Assembly: GCF_000247815.1 (NCBI RefSeq)
Contig: NC_021684.1
Location: forward strand, 13,826,558-13,890,557
Length of the DNA: 64,000 nucleotides
Direction: 5' to 3'
From: Ficedula albicollis
Taxonomy: Eukaryota; Chordata; Aves; Passeriformes; Muscicapidae
Numbering within the stretch: position 1 is the first letter of the stretch; every line of letters starts with the position of its first letter. Position numbers and translations under genes: made by a program. This document shows positions 1-12,754 of this stretch, piece after piece. Below the pieces are notes generated by a model, which made no database searches, was not told where the DNA came from, and worked only from the letters and a program-made list of their open reading frames with translations.

Positions 1-2188
1 TTTAGATCCTTTCCACACAGGATTTTCTTCAGAGATGAAAACTACAGGCACCTTTTAAGAACAATCTTTGAATTATCTCTTCCTTGTGCTTCTGGAGCCT
101 ACTTACATGACATTTGCAAGTGGCTATGCCTGATTTCCCCTTCCTCATGCTCTCCTTGTGCATCACAGCAGGAGCAGCTCTGCTCTGAGAGCCCCACAGC
201 ATCCAGGGCTTGGGGCTGCTCTGTGCTGGGCATCACCAGTGCTGCAATACCCAGCTCACTGGGGTTTTGTTCTGGAGGGATGTCCAGGAAGTGTCTGACA
301 GGTGGATCTGACCAAGGCTCAGTGAGAGAAGTCTTTGTGTTCTTGTGCAGCATGGGCTGCTCTTGAGGAAGAAGGTGTCTCGAGGGTGAAAATATGGCTC
401 AATTGCTTTAATGGAAATGTAAGGACCTTGTTCATGGCTTTTGAACAAATCTGAATAAGCCTCTTGCTTTAGAACTATTTAGACTGTAATCTTATGCAAG
501 GTGTAATCTTATGCATGTTCCTTTCTGCATATATTATTGTGCATAGTGAAAAGGACCCTTTTTCTGCATGTCTCCAAGATGATACTAAGGATATCTTTTT
601 GGATGGAGTTTAGTCCTGCCAGGGGAAGTGGGATGTGGGAAAGATGTATGGCATCCTGCACAGGAATCTGTCCAGCACTGGGAACACTGTGGGTTAACAA
701 AGCTCACTCCAAGGAAGTCAGGAGGTGTTTTAGTGCACCAATATTATGGTGATTTGAGGGCTTGCTCACCTGCCCAGCCTTCAGGGGATTGTCCAAACCT
801 CATTTTTTTCAGTATATCAGGAAAGGGAGGCAGTGAGAGGATAGTGGCAACTAATCCTCTTGTGGTGCTGGCGATGATGGCTTCATCAAACCTGTTAGGT
901 TGCAGTGGGTCTGCCTGGAGCTGGCTTAGAACAAGGGATTACAGAGCTTGAACCGAGTATCAGATGTGGAGCTGCAGTGCTCTGCCAGGGGGCAGAGCTT
1001 CAGCTCCTGCGTAAGGTCAAGGCAGCACGTCTGCTTTGTGTGCAAACCTTGATTCCAGGATAGCTCCTAAACCTTTGGGAAAAGTTCTCCTCACACCTCC
1101 AGCCTATCTCTGAAAGGTCAGCATCTGTATTTTCTCCCTTCTTCCTCCGCTGCCCCTGTGCCCTGGAATGGAATCAGCAGTGTGCAACATTCAGCTGTGC
1201 CCTCTGAACATCAGGTAGTTTTGAGCAGATGCAAAGGATGCCAGGTAAATTGCTCTCTGCAAACCTGTTGAATCTCCATGAGAAAATTTGGCCAGGGATT
1301 TTATTACAGCAAATATAGCCAACAACTCTGTTGTTGCTGTTAAATACACTTACATGATCTGACAATGTTAGTGAGTGGGTAACATTAGCTGAGTCTTAAA
1401 AGCTATTGCACAGGAAGAATCTGTTATGTTTCATGGTCATGGACACATTTTTCATTTTTAGCTACCCTGATGAGGAAAGAAAGTAATTTATTGTGGAGGA
1501 GTTGATCACTTGATCCTTTCCTATTAAATATCTTCAGGTAATACCTGGGCTGGAAGTAACTGGTGCTTCAAGAAAAGCTGTTGTGTTTATAATTATATTT
1601 GGTGCAAGAATATCAAACAGCAAATGAGTGAATAGGAGCTGTACTTTTATTTTGGGCTTTTTGGCATGTGAGTGGTGGGGAGGTGTCAGCCCCCTTCTAT
1701 GGTGGCTAATTACATTTCCCACATGACATTTCTCTCTCCTTGACATATCCCATCATTCGCATCAGTGGTGATTGTCACCAGCCCCCCCGGCATCTCCTGT
1801 GCTTGCTTGAAATATGAAGCCATTTGTTTAGGGAAAAAAATCCCAGGGTTTTTTTTCTGCTGTCCTAATTTTCTCACCAACTTAGTTGAGATATTCTGTG
1901 AAGGTTTTATTCTCGTAAATAAGGTTATTTTCCAGATAGGCTTTGTACAGATGTCCCAGCCCAGTTAAGTACCTTGGTTTCCACTTGTTTGTTACCTGTG
2001 AGAGGAATGTGTTTGACATGGTATTTTTGTAAACAGAAAAACATATTTATATTCCATACTTAATAGAATATAGCTGTTCTGTGTATTGAGTCTGAGCTGG
2101 TGCAGCTTTGTTTAAGAAGGCATTCTCTGCATGTCTGAGTGTCCAAACAAAATAACTCTATGTACATAATGTATTAAAAAACTACACC

Positions 2189-2218
2189 ACCTTCTTGTCT
2201 TCTGGAGGACAAGAAGGT
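2189..2218. repeat. Perfect 11-bp inverted repeat (hairpin)
   Basis: ACCTTCTTGTC at 2189-2199 is followed, after an 8-nt loop (TTCTGGAG), by its exact reverse complement GACAAGAAGGT at 2208-2218. The structure is too short for a microRNA precursor and is not followed by a terminator-like feature relevant to a vertebrate gene. I see no function. Confidence 0.5.
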
Positions 2219-3446
2219 TTTTATCATTTTAAAGGCCACTCAAGGAAATGAAACAATACAGTTGTAGTGATTTATTTATGTTGCTGCTGTTGTATCCCAT
2301 TTAAATTGTCTTATTCCAGAACAAGAATCCACATTGGAGGTTGTTATTCCAGGAGCTGTTGCAGCAGAAATGAATGCAGTGCAGCTGCTTGGGAAGATGC
2401 TGAGCTTTTGCTCTGGTACAGGGTAGCCCTTCTGCCTAGTCTTCTTCAAGTAAAGTCTCCTAGGAGTGGGATCAATGCTGTGACTTGGAGGAGAGTGCTG
2501 CCTACTTCCTCTGATTTCAGAATGAACATTGCGAAAAGCTGCTCAGAATCTCTGACTTTGTTTTTATTAATGAAAATAATTTCCCTATGATGTTGCCAAA
2601 CTACGTTGAAAAGTTGTTTCCCCTTTACTTAGGCACTGCTGTGCCAGCAGATGTCCAGTTTCTGCCTCTCTAATTGCCTTTTAAACTCTTCTTCATTAAC
2701 TAGCTCCCACCTTCTTAAATATTCCACGATATGTGAATCTTTATGATTTTTGTTTTGTTTTTTTTTTACCTCAGAAGTCAGGACAGAAACCTGGCCAAGC
2801 AATGGAACATTAGATTAAGATCTGGGAAAGGGTTCCCTGTGCTCCTTACAAAAACGCAATTAACATTTATATGTGAGCTGAAAAAGGGGCAGGGAACATT
2901 GAAGAATTATTTAGGCTGAGTTTGAGGAGCAGTGGAAGGGGGGTCAGGGATACCTGGGAGGGAGGGCAGACAGGTAGTGGGTGCAGTACAGGGCACTCAG
3001 CACAGGAGGAATTAAACCCAAGGCTGAATCTCCTGACTTAGCAGGAGTCTCATGGTGACACAAGATTTGGACATTAGGTGAGCTGCTCAGTTCAATGTGG
3101 CAGTGAATTCCTGATGGCAATTATTGATTCAGGTCTCAGAAACTGGCATATATATTGGATTTTAGAGGTGATATGATGGGCCATCAGAGAGAGCAGTTCT
3201 GGCTCTCCCCTGACAAGTAGATTCAGTCATAAGATCAGCAATTGCAATCCAATAAGCTTGAATGGATCTAATTGGCTGGGGCAATTAAGGTGGTGCTCTT
3301 CTGGAGGATGTGTTTGTCTGAGTAGGGAAAAACTGTTTGGAGGTTAGAAAGAAAAGAAAAGGCAGAACGTAAAACCATTCAAATATTTGTCCTTTGTCAA
3401 ACGCATTGCTGAAAAATACAGTCAAAGAAGATGAGGGAATGTCTCA

Positions 3447-3490
3447 TATATGTGTGTATGCATATATATATATATGTATAAAATACATAT
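3447..3490. repeat. Short TA/TG dinucleotide tract
   Basis: A short alternating purine-pyrimidine stretch, TATATGTGTGTATGCATATATATATATATGTATA-like, is followed by ATACATATAG. It is an ordinary intronic microsatellite. Confidence 0.5.
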
Positions 3491-6400
3491 AGATCTTTTT
3501 ATTTAGGGGATAGCAGAGGGAATTTGAAAGGTTGCTACTCTTGGAAGCACATAACACATCTCATCTCTTGAATTGGTAAATTGATACCAGGTAAGCTCCA
3601 GATATCTCTGAAGATCTTGCTTCTGAAAAGGTCTGTCAGCCTTCTTCTCTTGTACTGAAATGTAAGATATGTGACATGCTGCATATCCATCTTAATCTTT
3701 TTTATTCCTAGTTAAATAGAAATGTGCTCTTAGTTTGTCTGACCTTGGGCTCATGTTCCCAAAGGGTCTGTGCAGCTAATCAAAACTATGCTGGACCTAC
3801 ATGGTGATAAGTGCCTGATGCTGTATCAGGGCAGTATACACTGCACACATTCTAAAAGTGAGTTACAGTTAACCTGGAACATTGCAAGCAAGTACCAGGA
3901 TAGCAGATTTGCCCTGGCTGTGATAAATTGGTGGCCTCAGGGACTCATCATTTAGGTAATGAAAAACTCTATTGTCTGCTGCTGTTTTCTCAACTGGCAT
4001 TGAATGCAAAATCCTTCAAGACTTTGAAGAGGAGCCTGGGAAGTGTGGAAAGGCAGAAGGGCTGGAGGTATGGAGGGAACCCCCAGCTGCACTTCCAGTC
4101 TGTTACATTTTACATAATAAGGCACAGCACTGAAATACCATTCAACTGTAATGAAGTAAACTTTCAGATATAACAATGGTTTGGGGAATTCTGCTCCTAT
4201 TGGTCTAAATCTGTAGATTCAGTTGGGGTTATTCTATTTCGAAATGGTGCAGTTTAGGAAAATCTATGGTCTGCTCTTCTGTTTCTTTACAGCTTTGCCA
4301 ACCAGAGCACTCAGAATAAATCACGTCCTTGCTGAAGTCAATGGCAAAGCTCATGCTTCTTTTGATGGTGTCAGGTTTTATCCATCAAAAATTGCTGAAC
4401 ATTTTAGAATTCAGTCAGATGTAATCAAAACATAAATGCAAATTGGTATCATCTCCTAATGTAGCAAATACAGGGGGAGTATCTTTCAAGTGGTGGTGTG
4501 AAAGACACATCTGTGCATATTTTTAATGCACCTATGCTGTGATGAACAGATTTAGATACTATGTCATTATGATCACAGGGGAGAGACATTTGCATTGTCA
4601 TTGACTGATTGCTTCTGCTCAGTTCTCATTCTTTCATCGTAAGGAATCTGGGGATTATGATGGACAAGGCAGAAAAAATTATGTAGCTGTTTGCTGTGGT
4701 TTCAGATGCTGGTGACCTTCTCTTCACCACTGGGATGTCAGATGCACAGCGAATGGTGAGAGGCATTGGGGTTTCATTCCTTGAGAGAAGGGAGAAGAAG
4801 TACCTGTGCATTATCTGGGAGTTAACTGTGATGATAAAATTACTGAGTGCTGATTTCAGTCCTGTGTGGATCTCCTTAAATCACTGTTATACTGATAGGG
4901 TTTTGAGATAGTTTCTCAAAATATTTGAGGTAATGTCTTAAAATATAAGGAATATTTCCAGAAGCTTAATCTGATTTTTCACAATGCTTTCCAGAGAAAA
5001 ACTTCTCAGAACATGATGTGCTGATGGTGAGGTTTAGGTTCTTTACTTGGTACAATCAGTCAATTCATTAATTAAACTCTTCTTGAACCTTTAGGAAAAT
5101 CATAAGTTAAACAGAGTAGCTATTTTAAAACTCAGCCTTTAAAAACATTGAGGGGGAAGACTACCTCTTCCAAGTTATCTGAGTCAGCGTGGGAACCTTT
5201 GTTATCCAACGTGATTCATTTTAGGGAATGCAGCTTGTGAATCAGAAATGGGGCTAGGGTGTTAAAGAGGGGGGGAGAAGTATCTTATTTTATCTCCCAA
5301 GCAAGAATTTTAACTTGAAAACTAGTTCTTTTCTCAGCTTCCCTGCTAATATAATGGGACATAGCAGTGGAGGAGAAGTATGAAAAAGCCAGTTGGCAGA
5401 GTTGTAGGCAAGTTGGACAGTGATGAGATAGTTTTGGAAATGGTTGTGTGAAGTTGCATAAGAAAATGGGATCAGCCTGTTCCCTCAGCATGGACCAGTG
5501 TGCCTGGATGGGCTGTGAGGAGGAGTGCAGGTGGGGTGTGCAGGCACTTTTGGATAAAAATGAGCTATATATTTGTGATCTGTTATTTAGGAAGCTTTGA
5601 TTAACAGCTCTCCATGAGGCTTCACAGTCTGCTCAGCATTTCTGTCACCAAGTATTGTGGGAATGAGGAGAATGTTCCTGCTGTTAAGGCAGTCATAGAA
5701 GAATGTGTAAAGTAAGTATTTCTGGTAATGTGGTGAGTCTCCTCACCTGGGGTTTTGAGTAAAAATTTCTCCGTGAATGTGCATGGTGGTCAAAGCAGAG
5801 ACATCTGTAAGGCTTTTGAGAAAGAACTGGCATGGTGCTGACACCTGTTACAGTGTGACATGAGATTCCTTCCATGCTGTATCACCACATCTAGAGGTGT
5901 TCCCTTCCTTTGTAGTGGCTTTTGGAAGCTAACCGGGAGAAAGGAGCTTGTGTCTCATTTCTGTTATGCAAATTCCAAGTGCTGCTGGGGGGGCTTTTAA
6001 TACTTAACTGCTTCCATGCCAGCTTACTAAGCTGCAGGGTGTCCCTTAGGGAAATGCAAATTGTCTTAATAATAAATTTTAAAAATATTTCATAAGAGCA
6101 TACCTACACCAGCAGGATGGAGAGTGGGGAGGAGGAGAAGAAGGAAGGCAGTGGGGTTTTGGCTGAGCTTCTAATAAAACTTGGATAATTGAATATGTGC
6201 TAAATGAGAGCAGCATCTAATGAGGGTAGATGAGCAGAATGACAATTGAGACTGTGTACTTCAAGCTTAAAACCAGCAATGAGGGCAGTAAGCATACCTG
6301 GTATTAGTTAGGCAGATAACAGAAAGTTTAAGACTTAATAAAAATGGGTAATGTTCTTTCTTAGGAGCACAAAAAAAAAATTCCTGTAGCATTGTATCAT

Positions 6401-9246
6401 GTCCTTTCTTTGTCCTTAATCAGCTGCAGCAGAGGCTTGAAGTTCAATACATATTGACTTAAAGCATATGCTGAAGTCTGAACTACTTGGGTTTCAAAAC
6501 TTTGATTGTCGGGAGCAGCATACTAATCTTGGTTAAGTTATCTGTTCTTTTAAAGTTAATTCTGCAGTGTAGTCACACTTTTAATTCTAGCATATTAAAC
6601 TTTGAGCTGTTTAAAAATCCATGCATCCCTACCACTGAGCAGCTTTTTGGAAGAGCAAGCATGTAACTTATTACAGAGCTCTGATTGCCTTGGGAGCAGC
6701 ATTGCCTGTGTCCATTAATCTCAGTAACATTATATACACATAATATATTGATAAAATGTTAATGACCTAACTTAATGCCAATAAAAGCTGGAAATGAGGG
6801 TGTAGGAGTTCAAAGTGTAGCACTCTTTAGCCTTCAGTCATTCTGGTCGGTTTATTTGTTTGCTTACTGATTAGTTTTTTAGAATCTCTCCCTTCCTCCG
6901 CGTGTTGCCACCAGACTGTCCACAAAAGCACAGGTTGTGCCCAGATTCTAAACTAGCTATTCACACATCAGAGGATGAGAAATGTCCTCAGACTGGGCAC
7001 TGCACAAACATTTTGATATTCTGCTCTCCTTTGCCAGCTTGTGCAGTTCTTCAGGCACCTTCTGTGCTCGCAGCACCAGTGCCTCCGCCAAGAGCTTGGC
7101 ACCTGAGACTGAGCTGTCTCCTGGCATGCCAATCACTTAGTCCTGGCTTTAACAGGCAGCTGGTAGAGTAACAGGCCTGCCTGTGAGGAGGAGCACAGTG
7201 AGTGGAAGGTCTGCTTTGGAGCCTCTCAGAGTATCTGTGCTGATCAGTAAAACCAGCAGCAAACGCTTCTTCAAAAGCTCTGCTGCTGCTCTGCCACAGC
7301 ACTGGGAAACCTGATGGCTTTCTGGAGCTGGGTAAGGTATTAAGGCTTCCAAGTATTTCAATTAAAACTTAAATCTGAACTCTGCCACGCATCGAATGGA
7401 CAGAGGAGAAAACAGAGCAAGAAAAATCGATATAAAAAATAGTTCATGCTAATGACATTTAACAGCCCTGCCCTGCAGTGTGATTATCTGGGGAGGAGGA
7501 TAGTGTGTTGGCTATTGAAGTCTTACATAAAGTGTGAAGTGAAGAATGTGTGCTGGAGGGCATCAATATAAATCTCGTAATATATTTTGAATTTTCCTCC
7601 TCCTAATTAAACCAAATGAAGCTTATGGTGCTCCTCATAGGATATTTCTTGAGAAGAGGGAAAAATAAACTGAGTCTAGTTTGTATGTTGAAGGTTAATT
7701 CTAATAAATCAGAAAGCAAAGATCTTGTAATAGGAAAGTATTTTCTGCACTCACCCAATTAAATGTTAGAAGCTGGATAATGGAATAATTGTAGTTAGTC
7801 AATTGCTACAAAGTCATAATAGCTTCAGTACAACTAAGACTCCAAGGCAGTAAAATGCCAGTGGTAAAATAATAAAACCATTATTTCAATAATAATCTCA
7901 AGTTAATTAGAATAAGGCAGTGCATCGTATTTTTAATATTAGACAAAAACAATTAGCATAGTACTTAGTAACAACAATATCCTTATTATCTGAAAGACAA
8001 AATAGGATTAATACAGCAGTAAAGTATTGAAATCATATGTCAACAAAAGAACACAGGGGAAAAATTACTTTTTAAATAGCCCAAGCCCTAGCACAAGTAA
8101 TGGAAACTTCCACATCCAAGGAAAGGAAGATTTGATTGTAGCAGATGTATGGATGAGTTTCTTAATACAAATGTGGTCTTTTCCCTGTGCCAAGTGTTTA
8201 TCTGTGTGGCTTCTTCACAAAAAGTCTTGAGTATGTTCTGATTATTCCTCCCTCTTCTTATTCCTGACAAGATTGAGACATGATATATTCCCACATGCCT
8301 GCCTGAGTACAAAATAACTAACAGCTCAGGCTAGAGGGATTATTTAAATTATGATTTGACCTCCTGCAAAGCACAGACCAGAGAATTGTGCCTTGTTACT
8401 CCCATATTATCAGGCTGACATTTGAAGCAGATGTGTGTTGTAGGTGTCCCCAATTTCACGACAATTTTACAGCCTGTGTCAGTCAGTACTGTGACCCCAT
8501 CACTTCTTAATAGGGTGAAAAACTGCAGTAGATTTTGTTGCAATTGCCCTGCTGGGGATCTGGAAGGCTGAGAAAACATTAAGTATTCAAACCAAGCCTC
8601 ATCCTACCAGCCTTCCATGGGGACTTGTGAACACAGACTTTCTACTTGCAGGGAGCAGTCAAGAACAAAATGCTGATTTTTTGTTCTTAAAATCTTTTTA
8701 ATTGCTTTCAAGATGATCTACTGAATGTTATGGCACTTTCACTTTGGTGCTTTTGGGTTGTCATTACATGTTCAGGTTTTGAGGTGGAGCAGACACTCTA
8801 GCTCAGCCTTACCTTCACTGTCACTCCTGAGGAAAATTAGGAAAATTCTCCAAGAGGGAAACACTAGTTCAGGTCCTCTAAGCTTCACTATCTTGCTGCC
8901 TCTGGGCTGAGTTGGAAATGGTGACCTAAATGGGAAGAGTCTTGCAGAGTTGTGGTGTAGAGAAGGGATGGGGGAAAGGCTTGGGGACAGGGAGAACATG
9001 ATTAATTTACAGCTCTTGGAGCCTCCTCACTGAGCAGTGGATCAGGAGTGGTGAATGCCAGTGAGCTAGATACAGCTCTTTGGAAAACAAGTTCTTCCTT
9101 GAAAACCTTGATTGTTTTGCTTTCTGTATGTATTTTGCTCAGAAATACATGTGCTTGTGTTCTGGCAGACTCCTCATTAGTACCATGCTCTTTTTTGGAG
9201 AAACTTGGCTGTTCAGAGAAATACCAAGAATTTCTGCACAGCTACC

Positions 9247-9283
9247 AATATCTGCATTATAATATCTGCATTATAATATCTGC
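9247..9283. repeat. 14-bp tandem repeat, about 2.6 copies
   Basis: The unit AATATCTGCATTAT is repeated at 9247 and 9261, with a partial third copy (AATATCTGC) at 9275. It is a small local duplication at the left edge of a cluster of short tandem duplications (9247-9725). Confidence 0.5.
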
Positions 9284-9540
9284 CACGTTGCAATAATATT
9301 TTGCAATTTAAGCCCAAGGAGACATAAATTCAGGAACTGCAGTATAGTCAATAAACTAAAAAATTGCTTGGTGTGGATAATTATGGCACTGATCTTGCAT
9401 TACATTTTAACCTACATGAGACCCTGCTGACTTGACAATGTTAGTTACTTCCTTTTCTTGTAATGCATGTTACACTGCTTTGGTCTAGCACAGTGGCCAA
9501 AAAGAAGGCCATGGATCTATTCCACAGTGTCTTGTCCTAT

Positions 9541-9600
9541 TTTACAGTGCAGCTGCTTGACAACCACTCTAATTTACAATACAGCTATTTGATAACCACT
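9541..9600. repeat. Imperfect ~32-bp tandem duplication
   Basis: TTTACAGTGCAGCTGCTTGA at 9541 is followed by CAACCACTCTAA. A diverged copy starting TTTACAATACAGCTATTTGA lies at 9573, followed by TAACCACTAA. The copies differ at several sites, mostly by transitions, so this duplication is older than the neighbouring one at 9607-9725. Confidence 0.5.
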
Positions 9601-9606
9601 AACTAG

Positions 9607-9725
9607 TTTGTATTCCTGGAAAAATCCAGGAGATGCACACTGTAGGAGGGAATTCTCTCAAAGCATCTTTGTATTCCTGGAAAAATCCAGGAGATGCACT
9701 GTAGGAGGGAATTCTCTCAAAGCAT
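9607..9725. repeat. ~60-bp tandem duplication carrying a hairpin
   Basis: The segment starting TTTGTATTCCTGG and ending TCTCTCAAAGCAT occurs at 9607-9666 and again at 9668-9725. The copies look identical except for a 2-bp difference (GCACACTG versus GCACTG). Each copy contains CCTGGAAAAATCCAGG, a 6-bp stem with a 4-nt loop (9615-9630 and 9676-9691). This is a recent local duplication with no coding content. Confidence 0.5.
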
Positions 9726-10712
9726 TACTTCGGTTTGTTGGAATTGGCTGCTAGCATTTTCTTCCTTTTTGTAATCAGTTAAATTTTTGCTGTGAGTTGT
9801 GTCTTCCCCTTGGGTTTTATTACTGGGAAGAATGGCTGACATTTTACTGGGGAGCACAGGGTGGTGGAGAAGGTTGGGAAACTTCCCTGCTTTCAGTTGT
9901 GGCAGTTTCTGGTTTAATCTAGGTAAAGTAAGAACCCTTAGATACGTCCTATGATTAATTTGTAGCATTTTGCCTCCTGTTAATTATAACCTGCTGTCTG
10001 GGGAATAGGTAAGAGAGGGCAAAGTCTCACATAGAATCAAGCATTTGAAAGAATCAAAATATATAAGCTAATTCCCACAAACCTATCTCAAAGAAAGAGA
10101 CATCTCCCAAAGGCTCTTTGCACAATGGGAAAGCTCCTATTTTCTGCAACATCCTAATGTCTGTGTGTTGTTTGAGATTTTCATGATGCTGTCAGCTGCT
10201 GCAGGCATATGGCTCCAATTGATTTGTCCTGACAATAACAGTTACCAGCACTCATTTCTCCACACCAAGAATGAGGCACATCTGTTATAAATTTGTTGAC
10301 TGTCAAGGACCAGTAAATACCTATCTGAAGACCATCCTTTTTTTGTCTTGTACTTCTCCCACCCTCCCCATTCCCTCTAAGTGTGGTTGTGGTCTGCTGT
10401 CCAAGACTGGCTATTTAAAGGTCATTTCCATGGAATGGTGTATATCACAAGCATTGATTTTTATCAAGACTATATTGCTGTGAATAAATATTTTCTAAGC
10501 ACACTTTTTCTCATTTTATTCTGGGAATTCTTAGTTGTTCAGAAAGGGTTTTGGAGTCTGGTTTGGTGTCTACTCGGACAGTGATTTTGCCCCTTAGTCC
10601 CACTTCAGGCTATAGGTGATTATTTTAGTGTATAGTTTTGTCTTTGTATGCCTAAAAATGTTTGTTTTATTTTGAGTCTGGGCTACAAGATTCCTGCAAA
10701 CTATAGTAGGAG

Positions 10713-12754
10713 CTAACAGAAGTCAAAAAAAGGCATCATGTTTTGCAGTGGGGCAAACATAGATAGAAATGCTTCTCCAGGATAACGTTACTCCTTTGTT
10801 TCATGTACATCTTCTATGGGTCTCTTCTGTGCTTGATTGCCTGGGTCCACCTTCTGACTAGTGCAGTCTATGAAATTCTTTTAGCACCTTGGGCTTAACT
10901 TTGAAGGACAAATTGGTGCAGCTGCCTGGATGGAATATTCCACTGGCACTTAGGTCTGATCCTGCATTTTAATTCTGGTTCAACTGATGGCCATCAGATG
11001 ATACCACGTAATGGTTTGTCTTCTCCTCACCTCTGTTTTTCCAGTGCTGACTGCTTTGCAAAATGCTGTGCTATCTCACATTGTGCAGGACTGTGTAAGA
11101 GCAGTTTTAGCCAGTTGTGAGAACTCCATGATGTGGTGAGCAAGGGAATGGGACTTTGCTCTGTAGGCTCTAATGTTGTTCCTGTTGCTCTCATTCCCAG
11201 AATCAGAAAATACAAATATCTAACAGGTATGGGAAGTTTCTCTCTTTGGCACTGCAAGAAGACATTCCTGCCTTCCAGGTGGAAGGGTGAGAAAGATGGA
11301 CAGGCACTGCAGATATTTTGCTTCTTCTCTGACTGGCACAACTCATTTGAGGATGATTTCTGCTCCTTTGCTCTGCCCTGCCCCTGCCCTAGGGTGGCTG
11401 TAATATCACAGAGCAATAGCATCTACTTGTTACCTTCCTCTCCAGCAGGAGGAATGTGCACCTTGGCTAAGGACCTTTTCCCTTAGACTATGCAAAGATG
11501 CAAGTTTTGGCTTTCCAGGTATACATGAGGCTTAATGAAGTTTTAGTTTCGACTTTTCTTTGAGTTACATAAAAATGATCAAGTTTCCTTTCCTGTTTCT
11601 CATTCAATAGCACGAGCTGGGATTCATAACACTGCAAGGGAAATATTAATTTAAAAGAAAAATCCTTTTCCTCCATTTTAAATTAAGTTTAAAATGAAGA
11701 AAGACATCTCTGTTCCTCCCATGGTAATCTTAGTCCTAACAGAAGTCAAAAAAAGGCATCATGTTTTGCAGTGGGGCAAACATAGATAGAAATGCTTCTC
11801 CAGGATAACGTTACTCCTTTGTTTCATGTACATCTTCTATGGGTCTCTTCTGTGCTTGATTGCCTGGGTCCACCTTCTGACTAGTGCAGTCTATGAAATT
11901 CTTTTAGCACCTTGGGCTTAACTTTGAAGGACAAATTGGTGCAGCTGCCTGGATGGAATATTCCACTGGCACTTAGGTCTGATCCTGCATTTTAATTCTG
12001 GTTCAACTGATGGCCATCAGATGATACCACGTAATGGTTTGTCTTCTCCTCACCTCTGTTTTTCCAGTGCTGACTGCTTTGCAAAATGCTGTGCTATCTC
12101 ACATTGTGCAGGACTGTGTAAGAGCAGTTTTAGCCAGTTGTGAGAACTCCATGATGTGGTGAGCAAGGGAATGGGACTTTGCTCTGTAGGCTCTAATGTT
12201 GTTCCTGTTGCTCTCATTCCCAGAATCAGAAAATACAAATATCTAACAGGTATGGGAAGTTTCTCTCTTTGGCACTGCAAGAAGACATTCCTGCCTTCCA
12301 GGTGGAAGGGTGAGAAAGATGGACAGGCACTGCAGATATTTTGCTTCTTCTCTGACTGGCACAACTCATTTGAGGATGATTTCTGCTCCTTTGCTCTGCC
12401 CTGCCCCTGCCCTAGGGTGGCTGTAATATCACAGAGCAATAGCATCTACTTGTTACCTTCCTCTCCAGCAGGAGGAATGTGCACCTTGGCTAAGGACCTT
12501 TTCCCTTAGACTATGCAAAGATGCAAGTTTTGGCTTTCCAGGTATACATGAGGCTTAATGAAGTTTTAGTTTCGACTTTTCTTTGAGTTACATAAAAATG
12601 ATCAAGTTTCCTTTCCTGTTTCTCATTCAATAGCACGAGCTGGGATTCATAACACTGCAAGGGAAATATTAATTTAAAAGAAAAATCCTTTTCCTCCATT
12701 TTAAATTAAGTTTAAAATGAAGAAAGACATCTCTGTTCCTCCCATGGTAATCTT
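10713..12754. repeat. Tandem duplication, two ~1019-bp copies, apparently identical
   Basis: Copy 1 spans 10713-11731 and copy 2 spans 11736-12754, an offset of 1023 bp. The shared segment runs from CTAACAGAAGTC to ATGGTAATCTT. The four bases AGTC (11732-11735) lie between the copies and belong to neither. I see no differences by eye, and the open frames (131, 117 and 62 codons) have the same translation in both copies. None of these proteins is recognisable. The identity implies either a very recent duplication or an assembly duplication. The clean breakpoints with a 4-bp filler favour a real end-joining event. Confidence 0.5.

Noticed and set aside
10020..10180. Possible remnant of a bird CR1 LINE (AGAATCA-type motifs)
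   Set aside because: Only a few short words resemble CR1 sequence. There is no 3' terminal microsatellite and no coding remnant, so a repeat-library search would be needed to support it.
11027..12699. Pairs of identical open frames (131, 117 and 62 codons) that looked like a duplicated gene
   Set aside because: They are identical because the 1-kb segment is duplicated. The frames overlap on opposite strands and none has a recognisable domain, so the duplication is real information but the genes are not.
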